From Diploscapter coronatus (taxonomy: Eukaryota; Nematoda; Chromadorea; Rhabditida; Rhabditidae), in the NCBI GenBank assembly GCA_964036155.1, contig OZ038422.1, positions 62,767,201 through 62,831,200 of the forward strand: a stretch of DNA of 64,000 nucleotides, read 5' to 3'. The notes under the pieces are model-generated. The model worked only from the letters and a program-made list of their open reading frames with translations, was not told where the DNA came from and ran no database searches. Of the stretch, positions 48,365 to 59,071 are shown in pieces (the stretch's first letter is position 1; each line of letters begins with the position of its first letter). Both the position numbers and the translations under genes were made by a program.

Positions 48365-51300
48365 ATGCAGCTGAGTCTTTCTACTCATAGTCAACCCATA
48401 ACAGCCAAGACAATCGACTCTTCCTCTACAACTCTCTCTCGCCAGCAATCGTCCTCACGCAGCACTGCATCAGCCACACCCGCCAAATCGCGTTTCCGTC
48501 TGGTGGCTCATTCGACAGAGCCGTGCAGATTCTGCAACAAGCCGAGTAATTCCTCCGATTCCAAGTCGCGTCCTGTAGTCGAGCGATGCAGCATTCATCG
48601 AGTCGTCGTTTCCATTAATGTTTGAATATTTTCCATTTCCTGATTTCATAGTCTATGTTCAGGCAGCTAATCAGCTGGGCATCGATCGAAACAAAGTTGC
48701 GTCCAATCCAGTTTTCCTGTGCCTTAGACATCCCAGTACCACAAGCGCCCTCATTTTGAGATGCTCTTCTGCCCTCGATATTCCGAACATCAACAGGTCT
48801 GCAACCTAACTGCTTCCCTGCATCTTCACACATCCATTGTTTCAGTGTTCCTGTGATTTCCGTCGACTTGACTCTGTATTCGGATACTCCACTGGCTCGT
48901 TTCTTCAAACACAGTGAGGATGTGTCTGTGGAGAAGAAGAACAAGGAAGATGTGAGTCTGCAATCAGACTTGGGGCTTTTCCATCGCAACTGCGGTGCGG
49001 TATCCAAATTACAAAACAAAAAAATCGCAAGTCTGTCTGCACTACTTCTCTGCATGAAGACAAATGCATAAATTTCAGGTCTCTCTGGACAACATTCAAC
49101 TTACATTCAAGGAATTATACATGAGCAGAGCAGACATGTGGAGAATCCGCAACAGACTCGTCGAGAGTTGTGCCTATCAAGATAAACAGGTCTGTCTTTC
49201 TGTATATCTGTCTGTCTGCACAACCACTTCTAATGAAATGCTATTTCAGATGGAATTCTTCAAAATCTACTCTCGAGTCTCAGTCTCTGATCTGTGGCGA
49301 AAGGGCAATCTGGTGGACAGTGGCTTCGTTTCCAACGAAACTCGAGTCGTCTTTCGATCCTCCAGTTCTTCAGTCCTAATCTACATCCAAATGAGCTCTG
49401 AAATGTGGCAAATCGAGTCGCAGGGAGATCTCTTCTTCGAGAAATGCGTCAAAGGTTCGAGAATTCTCGAATCGAATCAATTCATTCCAAATTTGCAGGA
49501 TTTATGACTGAGCTGTTCGATCGCTGGCGATTCCAGAAATGTTCGCACTACGTGTCAATTGTACTTTGCTCGCGACACTACGCAATGAATATGAGCGAGG
49601 CCAACAGAGCCATCTTTCCTGCAGCCAACATCGATCACCGAGGCAGGGCCTTTCAGGTGACAATTCACTGCATTTCTGTTGCAGAACAATTACTTTCTAT
49701 TACAGGATTTCTACCGACTCATCGTACAGAACGAGCACTACGAAGACTGGTCCCGAGTTCTCTCAACGGTAGGGCTGAATGCTCAATTTTCTACAGTAAA
49801 TTAGGTGCATTGCAGATCAAAAGCGGTTTCAAAGACTATCAACCCGAAATCGACATCGAGCTGCACAAATATTTCCCTGGGATAAAGTGGGAATTAAGGC
49901 ATTCCACATGAGTTCTCATTCAAACTCCTTGCAGATTCGAAATCTCTACTGCAGCAGACGGCAACTTCCTGCACGCCCTCAACGTCAGCATGAATTCCTT
50001 TAATGTCTACCATTCTGACAGACGATTCGAGACAACAGGACAACAGGTCAGCTTGGGAATGCAAAGAAGTCATATGAATGGTATATGTTCAGATAATCTT
50101 CGTGACTGCGGGTTGCGGAGTGCTGAATGCAGAGTACAGTCTCGTGAATTTGACTAAGCAGAGGATCATCGACATGGGAATCAGTCTCGATTTGGTGAGT
50201 TAGACATTCAGAAGGGAAACTCTGCGCACCAATTACTTTCGATGCGCAACGATATACACCCCGTTCTAATGTATGACTTGTTTAAAGACTAAAGTTGCAG
50301 GTGTGTCTTGGCGAGCAGCCTCTGCACGCAGTTCCTCTGTTCGTCTTCCACAATCCAAACAACACAGAGCAGTACTTCATTCCGCACTGGATGAACTACT
50401 CCTACTACAAAATGGCCAAGCGATCTGCCATCGCAATCAACTTCCGACCCAGAATCAATCTTCCCACTGAAATCTTGGTATGCTCGTTTGAAATGGGGAA
50501 TAATCAGGAATGAACAGTGAGTTGCAGCAAGCCAAAATCGGACTGCGAATGGGGCAACAGACAGACGGAGAATTCGACGACATGGCCGTGCATGATCTGA
50601 ATGCTATGCACAAACTCGTCGTCAATCCGAAGGAAAACGCTCTGGAAGTCGCTAAGTTACTCATTTCGGAAGAAGAACTACGAGCCGCAAATCTGCTCTT
50701 CTCTTCCAACACGAAGGAAAAGGCGAATGGAAACCGCTCTACACGAGCCATTACAACCAGGAATCACACCAGAAGGTAGGAACTCTTCGTTTTTTGCTGA
50801 AAATCTGATGAAATAGCAATTTCAGTGATGGAATGTACTACGACGAAAACGACAGTGAGGAGGATTTGACAGAGGAAGAGGCAGAGAGCAGCAGCAGTAG
50901 TAGCAGCAATGAGATGAGTGACACGTGCGATGGAGAGAAGAATACAGAGGCAGAAGAGTCAAACTCATCTGGAATGGCTGCTGGAGACAGGAATGGCAGG
51001 GATAGGACAGTGCTGCAGAGACAACGACATTTGGGGGGAAGGAAGAAGTCGATGCCTCAGGAAGTCGGGCAGACAATGTACACGACGAAGAACTCGGAAT
51101 TAGGAGATTACGGGGCTGATATTGATCAGGAGGTGGGCGAATGAAGTTGACCGCTTGAAGACGAAAAGGATTATTCAGGACTGCGCTCATTCGAGAAAGG
51201 TGTCGGCAGAGAGACGCATCATCACAGCCTCAGCAGTGACTGGATCACTCGATGTCAAGGTATGACAATCTTGGGCTGGTCCATAAGTTCGTAACGGGCC

Positions 51301-54300
51301 TAATAGCTAGCTTTTTTTTTTTGTATCTGATGAATCCAAATGGGGTCTTCGGTATTAATGCCCCTAACGTATGGGCTTTCACATCGTATATCTAAAAATC
51401 TGGCTTCACTCAGTATACGCGTAGTGACATATTTCACATAATGATTCCACTTAGGCGAAAAATCGAATTTTTAAAAGTGGTCCAATCGGGTTAAATTGGA
51501 TAGCAATCAGTTTGTCATTAAATCCTAGGAAACCCTCGTGAAGCAGCTATGCAAACATTTTCACTTCTAAAAATTTTGCATTAGATTTTCCAAAATCTCT
51601 ATATTGGATGTTGGGATAATTTTACGCGCAAAATTCGGATTGGTGCAATTGGTCTCCAAATTCTTATATTTTCGTAGAATACTTATGCAATGCTTCAATA
51701 TGATATAGCATTTGACAGGGAGTTTTTGTACTATGACAAGAAATGAGCCTGTTTCGACCTTTAAAAGTAAAACTCGTGTTGCATGCCGTTTACACGTAAT
51801 AAGCGAAGTGACGAATTTTTGCGTAATACCATGAGGAAGCCAATACGTTAATGATAACAAGACGAAAAGTGCCGTTTGGGTTCGTTAAATACAAAGAGAA
51901 GGCTATTCGGACGTGCTACGAACTTATGGACCAACCCGATACTTCTTGAATACAATAATTTGAGCATTCTGTTTCAGGGAATAGTCATCGACCAGCAGCA
52001 CATTTCGCAGAATGGGAAGGGCGTTTCGAGCCGAAACTACTCTCGTTTCAACAACAGGAGCAATGGATATGCGAAGATGTAAGAGGAATGAATTTTCTAT
52101 AGAAAATTTATTGTTGCGATTTGAGAGGCCCAATCGTTAGGAAAATGACCGTTCCTAACGAAAACTCGCTGGACAAACTGGTTGTTGAACACGAGATGGG
52201 GTTGGGCAGCTTGAAGAGAAACAAAGTCGATGAGCGGCCGCAGCTGAATCCATTCAACCCTGATCTATTCTTCGTGCAAATCACTGCAAATCGAAGGCGA
52301 TGGATTCACGTCTTCCCTGTAGATCGACAGGTCAGCTTATTTTTTTTTTACAGAGAATTCGAAGTCTGGCTACTGAGTTTTTGCAGGGTCGAGCCAAACT
52401 GGCGCACCACTATGTCTCGGGGAAGAGCATCGTGCACATCGTGCAGGGAGACGAGGATCTGCCCACAGACTCGATGTCCAATCACAAGCAGCAGCAGCAG
52501 GTGGTTGCCTCGTTCGCAGTCGGCTCGCCCAATCGCCGTTCCGATTCTCCTCTGCCTTCCACGGTCGCTGCCGCCTCTGCCTCAGTTGCTGCAGCCTATG
52601 GCATAAGCCCTGCAGCGGCTCCATTCCTCGATCGAATCGATCGAAAGGAACGAACCACTTCAGCCACGCTGCGTTCGGACGCCGCAGACGAGCCCGACAA
52701 GCTGCGAGTGTGGGCCTGGGGCAGCACGGGAGAGGAGAGATGGAATCCCGACGTCGAAATCAGCACCGATTGGAAATCGCTCGTCAGGTTAGAGGCATTC
52801 GTGAGAGGATCTCGTATTCGATTCACGTTGTATTCAGATCAGCCCTGCTCCCAATCACGACGGACTACTTTGCAGATGGAAAGAGTCTGGCAAAGGATTA
52901 CTTTTTCGTCGACTATACAGTGTCGGCCGATCTGGAGAGGGGGAGCAGTGTGGGTTTGATCAGTTTAGATGAAACTATTAGTGAATTTATTATTACAGGA
53001 AAATCGCGACGAATACGATAAACGATGCTCACTTTGGCTGAAGCAGACATACGAAGAAATGATCTGCCAGCGACTGCAGAGGGGATTCCAAATCGTGCTT
53101 CTGCCAAAGGCCTACATTCACAATTCAATTCAGGTAAACTCGTATATTAGACAGTAGTTTTCAGGTGGCTTTTGTTTCAGAAATTAGTGGGGGACAATTT
53201 CCGCGACAACGATGCGAGTGCAGAATGCTATCTCTCTTTCTGCAAGGTAAACGTTTCGAAAATTAAGAAGAGGAATGAGCAAACCAAATTCAGATCTACC
53301 ACAGGCTTGTGCTGCTGCCTTCCGGAATCAAAGTGAATGTGTTCGTGCCTCGCATCTATCGCAGCTTCTCCTCCACACTGTCGAATGTGCATGATGCAAA
53401 CGCAGCTCGTGGCAGTGGCAGTCAACCGGATCAGAGCAATTCTCCTTCTCTCGGTTAGTATTTCTCCTTCTCTTCACAACGAATGCATTCGTCTTTCAGT
53501 TGGAATGTCTGCTTCTCCAGGTCGCAATTCCAGTGACATCTCTTCAATGCTGCAGAAGGCCGATTCAAATTCCCCTTCCTACAATTACTACTTCAAGGTT
53601 TGTCTGCTTCCTCTCAGCTAATTCCGCATTCATCTGCAATTTCAAACTTCAGGTGCCAGATGCAGAAATGTACGAGCACAGCTTCACGAGTTTCAAGCCT
53701 CACAATCTAGACAAACTGAACTGGAGTTTACTGGACAACAACCTCCTCTCCAAGCACAACTCCGATCTCTTCAAGGAGAACATGAAATCGTACTCGGCAA
53801 GGTTAGAAAAGCCACCCTACTTCAATTGACATCATGAAATTGCAGATACATGCTTGTGCCGCATGCAGCCATCCAGATGAGGGCCTATCACGTCGTGAAT
53901 GAACGGATTCCTGGCAATCAATTCAGAATCAATCCTGCAGAGAAACTCGATCCTCGTGAACAGGTTCGCTGCACTGAATATGAAGCATTTACACAGTTCA
54001 TTGCAGAATCCAAATGCATTCATTTCCTGGGAAGAGAAAATGCATAACCTGCTGATGCACATCAACCGACTGACTACAGCATCCAAATCGCCTGCCAGCA
54101 TGAACCATTCTCCGCTCAATGCAGATGAAGAGTCAAATATGATCGGTCAGGTCTGTTCCTTTTTCCCTTCTATCAATCAAAATTCACTCCTTCTGTCTAG
54201 GTTCTGTCAGCCTTCGCAGACACCCCCGACTGTGGCATTCGCTCTCTCAACAGGGCCACTCTCTACCCGGAAAAAATGTTCAGCAGCTACAAATTCATCA

Positions 54301-55759
54301 ACTGGCTCAACGAACAAGTGTCCGGCCTGACTACAAGGGAAGATGCGCTCAGATATGCCAATTCGCTCGTTCAGAGGGGCAGAATTGGAATTATCAAAAC
54401 TCGTTAGTCTAAATGCCAAAGTTAGTTTCAAAAATGACCGTTTGCAGACGAGATCGAACGCGACGAATGGGAATCAGTCGTTTCGACAGACATGACGTGC
54501 AATCTGCTCAAATTCGGCTTCCAGCTCTGCTACATAATCGACAATGCAGCCATAAGCAGGGCAGAGGCTGAATTCGATCGGGGATTCTCGAGGTGAGCTG
54601 CACAGAAGTTAAAGAATAAAATGGATGAATGTGTTGCAGATGGATGACTGTGGAATTCATGATGAGCGAGATATGCTCGTCCTCTACCAAGGAAAGCTGT
54701 CCATTCAAGCAGGGGACGATCGATCTGGACTTTCCCACTCCTGCACCTGCAATTCCCCTTGGAGAGTGGGGCAGAGTGAGTCATTTCTTCACTTCTTTAT
54801 TCCTCACGGCGCTTCGTCTCTTTATCTTGTCCCTTGGAAAAGCAAAAGGGCACGCAAAATCACTAACATTTTGAAATTCATATTTAATGCCGCTTTTTTC
54901 CTCGCATTTTTGCACTTTGCATCGGAACGAACACCTCAAAATTAGTGGATGTGCCAAGTTTCAGCGCTGGAGGCGCACCACTTGGCTTCCCACAGTGACG
55001 AGTTCGCGCAGTCCTGGGCAGGATAAAGCCGCGTGTCCTTTGTAAACTTTCTACTTCAGGTAGTGTATGACCATGCATTCTCAATCAACAAGGCCTTCGA
55101 AGTGACACTCAAATGGTTCATGGCCACTGGACAGACAGTGGCAGATACGGTGTTCAGTTGGCAGACCAAAGTGAGTGAATCAGTCAATTCTCTGCATGAG
55201 CTGTCTGCATTCAGTCGAACACGAACTGTTTCCACCTGTTCCCTGTGCCCGACGACCCATTCGCCCTGCCCAACGACATCAATTCCAACCCACTTCGTTG
55301 CCCCATTCGAATCCTCGTCAGACACGATCTGCTCGACTCTACAGCTGTAAGTAACAATTCTCTTCATCTCAATCATTGTTCGTCCATTTGAGTGCCTGCA
55401 AGTGCTACTGCGTTTGGTAGTGGACTTCGGTTTCATTCAAATGAGCTGCAGAGGCACTCATCTGCACAACAGCAGGGAGAAGATGCACTTCATCCATCAG
55501 ACAGGCGGCATGTTTCTCTCGATCGAGTTCGCAGAGAATGGCTGTCCTTTCTTCTTCTGGACTTGGAATCACATGCTCACTGGCAAGCAGTGGCAGCAGC
55601 AGAGGTAACTACAGTTCCAATCAGATTTGTAAATTTTCACTCGTGGGCAGAGATGTTCGCGAGGCCTTTAGAGAAACAAGTGACGAAATCGTACAGAGTT
55701 CCAGCCCTATTGCATTGCATCATCATTATATGCTATTTCCCTCTTTTCTACCTGTCTAG
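48365..55759 (+). CDS. DEPDC5: DEPDC5/Iml1, GATOR1 complex subunit
   Basis: A GATOR1 subunit; with NPRL2 and NPRL3 it switches off mTORC1 at the lysosome when amino acids are low, through Rag GTPases. The start is taken at 48365 (exon to 48619, with FRLVAH near its middle), joined in phase 0 to 48661. Family signatures in order: [57 protein letters not shown], the [15 protein letters not shown] segment, [72 protein letters not shown], and a DEP domain ([20 protein letters not shown]) encoded near 54200-54405. The C-terminal half ends in the [17 protein letters not shown] region. The inter-domain linkers are shorter than in vertebrates. An acidic Ser-rich linker is encoded at 50840-51000. Introns hold two mobile-element relics. 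Identity is secure; some exon edges are approximate. Confidence 0.95.
51271..51940. mobile_element. Deleted mariner-like element in a DEPDC5 intron
   Basis: The intron opening at 51261 carries a ~670-base insertion. Its ends are inverted: 'gggctggtccataagttcgta' at 51273-51293 and its complement at 51917-51937, with one mismatch in 21. The ends have the look of Tc1/mariner terminal repeats. The length is about half of an autonomous mariner, and I find no transposase motifs in any frame, so it is a non-autonomous or decayed copy. The host exons on both sides remain in frame. Confidence 0.75.
54807..55009. repeat. Dispersed repeat, copy 2, in a DEPDC5 intron
   Basis: Partner of 37315-37510; shared blocks are listed there. 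It lies wholly inside the intron between the exons ending at 54775 and starting near 55061. Confidence 0.8.
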
Positions 55760-56349
55760 CGAAAGAACTCGGAGAGGAGGAGCAGAAAAGTGATAAATAG
55801 CGTGTAACGATGACGCAATAGGACTCGAACTCAATGTACTATTTCGTCGCGCTTTTTCCCTAAAGAACTCGCGATACATTCCTGCTTGCAGATACCTGTA
55901 TGAACGAGATAGAGTGTCTTATCGAGAGAAAAAACGTCTTCTGTTGTGGATCACACGTACGGATGACAAGGTAGTTTATTGTGCGTCAATGAGAGCGAAG
56001 AGAAACAGAAAGAATAACGAGGAGAGATGCTGATCAAAGTACGGATTAGCTGTTAGTCTAATGAATGGTACTATTAAAATTTCGTATCTTAGATTAGATA
56101 ACCACTACATTTTATTTCCGTCTCTCGAAAGGGCATAACATTCCGCTCATGCGGGCTTGAAAATTACAACTCTGATTCCAACAATTTTTTTTTTGGAAAA
56201 TGAGCTTCTTTCAGTCAATGCTCAGAGGATTTCCAAAACTATATGCTGTATGAATTCCGACAAGTTTGCTCGAATGAGGCAAATCGACTTGTGAAATATG
56301 CAGAGGAAGCAGTTAGACAATCGCACCATCGCTAGTCTCTCCTTTTATC

Positions 56350-56453
56350 ATTGTAGGCGAGCGGCGAAAGAATTGTTCGCATTCAAAGTGTGCAAATTTC
56401 CGTCAACTCGCAAACTTGTCTTGTGAACAGTTATTTCGCCACGCGTCTACAAT
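56350..56453. repeat. MITE-like inverted repeat
   Basis: The left arm 'attgtaggcgagcggcgaaa' is nearly the reverse complement of the right arm ending 'tttcgccacgcgtctacaat'. About 30 bases pair with a few mismatches across a 104-base unit. Confidence 0.7.
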
Positions 56454-56791
56454 ATCGTATCGGTCAAATGAAGTGACAGTTCGTGTGTCAAAACGCACAT
56501 ATATTGTGCATCACGACTACTATGCACAAAGAGCGAGGCTAGAGTGCAAAGAAAGGAAAGTCAGCGGAAGATAATGGAAAGGGTAGATATGCAATTTCCT
56601 CTATCTCTCTCGCCTTTTCTCCCTATTTTCCAACACACAATCTGTAATCTGTCACTTCGTTTGACTAAAACAATAGTTAATTGCTTTTTTGATGTGTTAG
56701 ATTCTGGGTTTTCAACTTGCTCACTTGTTCTTCGTTCTTCATAGATTCAGTAGCTCTTAAAATATGCCGGAGGAGTAATGGAAAGATGAAG

Positions 56792-56925
56792 GAATGAATA
56801 TGGAGAGGGTAAGGGTAATGCGTGGTAGGGCAATTTGGGTACCAAAATGGGCATCTCGATGAGCTTACCATTTTGATACTAAATTTACCTCTATCTGTCC
56901 CACCCTACCCTCTCAATATCCTCAT
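56792..56925. repeat. Inverted-repeat element
   Basis: Arms 'atgaatatggagagggta' and the complement of 'taccctctcaatatcctcat', plus inner matches around accaaaatgg / ccattttgat and a short catctcgatgag loop region, make a nearly continuous hairpin. Confidence 0.65.
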
Positions 56926-57198
56926 ATCTCAATTTTTATTGCCCTTTCGACATATTCAACCTACAGATTTTCATAAACTCACACTTTTCCGGTATATTTT
57001 AAAAGCCGACTCAGTCGCAAATTTGCCATCTCGTCTTTACAGGTCTTCACTGTTACTTATTACTTACGGGCAATCAGAAGAAATTTTATCAAAATGATTC
57101 TCTAAATTACTTGAGAAACATACGGTTCGGCACCGTTCGAATACCTATCATTCTTCTCATCTGGCAGAATTCCAATCACTCGTAATTTCAGGTAAGCA

Positions 57199-58828
57199 AT
57201 GAAGTACGCGCAACTTGTGATGGGTCCTGCAGGCAGTGGAAAGGTATGAGCACCCATTTCGCATTCAACAACCCGATTCCCTTTCAGTCGACGTACTGTT
57301 CTGTCATCCACGAGCACTGTCTGTCGATCCGTCGCAACATTCGAATGGTCAATTTGGACCCTGCAGCCGAGAAATTTAACTACCCCACAGTGGCCGGTGA
57401 GTGGGGAAGGGGTGGATAGTCGAAGGAAGACAAATTGATTGCAGACATTCGAGAGCTGGTCAGTGTGGAGGACGTTCTGACTGACGAGGACATGAATCTC
57501 GGTCCGAATGGTGCTCTCGTCTTCTGCATGGAATATCTCACTCAGGTAGGGCGAAGCTACAATCATAATCGAGCTCCTCTGTACTCATCGCCCAATCACT
57601 ATATAACTCCTATCCCGTTGTGTAATTATCATCTTTTTCATTTATCACCCTGTTTGTAAAATGCGTATAAGCCTTATAAAGGCTAGGGGCGGCTGATCTC
57701 TTTTCCCATATAAATCCACTTTCTATTCTGATAATTCCTGCACTATAATCATCCTAGCTTCACTCGTTTTATAACACAGGATGATGATTATAAAGGGTTT
57801 TCTTCTAACGGGAAGGAAAATTGAAATTGTTGCAGAATTTCGACTGGCTGTACGAGCAATTGGACTGTGCAGAGGACGACTATTTCGTCTTCGACTGTCC
57901 CGGCCAAATCGAGCTCTACACGCATCTCCCCGTAATGAGGCAGCTTGCAGACACGCTGCAGTAAGGAAATCAAGAAATTTCTCGATGGAAGAACAAATTT
58001 GTAGATCGTGGGATTTCAAAGTCTGCTCTGTCTTCCTCATCGACACTCATTTCGTGCTGGAAGCTGAAAAGTTGGCTTAGCTTTAATCTCCTCAAAAATA
58101 TGGAATTTGCAGATTCATTGCGGGAGCCCTGACAGCCCTGTCTGCAATGATATCCCTCGAAGTCTCTGCAGTCAATGTGCTCAGCAAGATGGATCTGCTC
58201 TCTGAGAGAAACAAGGCCCTGGTAGAGGAGTTCCTGGATGCAGACACGCGAAACATCGTGGAGAGTGGCGAAGAGAATGTTTGGAACAAGAAGCATCGAC
58301 GACTCACTGAGGCTATTTCCACGGTTGGTTGATGAGGAATGGGGCTAGGAGATTGATGGGTTGTAAAGAAATAAGAAAACTGGATATATCTTAGCTCATT
58401 TCTTTATTCTAGAAGATTACATAATATATTACAAAATAGACTTTGGTTGGAAAGGGGGAGAATTCAGCTGAATCAAACCGGGGCTTGGTGAAGAGGAAAG
58501 AATTAGTGAAAATAACAAGGAAACGGTCTAGTTTATATGGACGCTAAATTAATAAAGTGGAGAAATATTAGACAGATTGCTCATAATGAATCATCTTGTA
58601 AATTTGGTCTTGAAGTTTCGAAATTAAAAAGTCAAATGCATTGTTTCACGACACGAGCTGCCTTTGCAGGTTCTGGAAGACTATTCGATGGTGAAGTTCG
58701 TGCCTCTGGACATAAATGATGAGGAAGTAATCGAGCAACTGCTGCTCACCATCGACATCTCCATGCAGTATGGCGAGGATTTGGAAGTGAAAGATCGATT
58801 TCCGGAAGATGTCGATCCTGATGAATGA
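57199..58828 (+). CDS. GPN3: GPN-loop GTPase 3
   Basis: A cytoplasmic GTPase of the GPN family, required for assembly and nuclear import of RNA polymerase II. Seven exons (57199-57243, 57288-57396, 57445-57545, 57836-57960, 58005-58070, 58113-58323, 58670-58828) total 816 bases, 271 residues, close to the usual size. Motifs: P-loop GPAGSGKST near residue 9; [12 protein letters not shown]; the signature Gly-Pro-Asn insertion ([13 protein letters not shown]); [16 protein letters not shown] (G3); [10 protein letters not shown] (G4). The C-terminal [12 protein letters not shown] and [11 protein letters not shown] fit GPN3 better than GPN1 or GPN2. The gene after it runs in the same direction with a 243-base gap. 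Confidence 0.96.
58324..58669 (+). other. Last intron of GPN3
   Basis: 346 bases, AT-rich; no feature seen. Confidence 0.6.
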
Positions 58829-58921
58829 ATGGTTGTGTGAAGCGATGTAAAGGAGCTATTGTCAAAGATTCTACAATCGTTTAGCCTGATCTTGTTTTAT
58901 TTGTTACTTGTTGTGCAGGAC

Positions 58922-58927
58922 AATAAA
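58922..58927 (+). terminator. Poly(A) signal AATAAA of GPN3
   Basis: AATAAA 94 bases after the GPN3 stop and 145 bases before the next start codon. Confidence 0.55.
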
Positions 58928-59071
58928 AATTCGGGTTTTCAACTTTTGTCATTTATCATTTTCTCAATGCTGTCATTTGACAGAGGCTTTTATAAGCCTT
59001 ATTTCTATTCTTTCCTTGATTTCTCTTTTGCAATCTAATCATTCAAATTTTCAGTGCTGCCTATTCGAAAA

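Larger units (their letters stand above)
55760..57198. other. Intergenic DEPDC5 to GPN3 with two inverted-repeat elements
   Basis: 1.4 kb without a supported gene. Contains the foldback elements at 56350-56453 and 56792-56925. The last bases before GPN3 (atttcag, eight bases before ATG) look like a splice or trans-splice acceptor. Confidence 0.5.

Noticed and set aside
51271..51940. Transposase gene inside the mariner-like element
   Set aside because: No HTH, DD(34)D or WVPHEL/YSPDL-type motif found in any frame.
54807..55084. Small minus-strand open frames that look alike in both copies of the dispersed repeat
   Set aside because: The similarity is explained by DNA-level repeat identity; the frames are short and interrupted.
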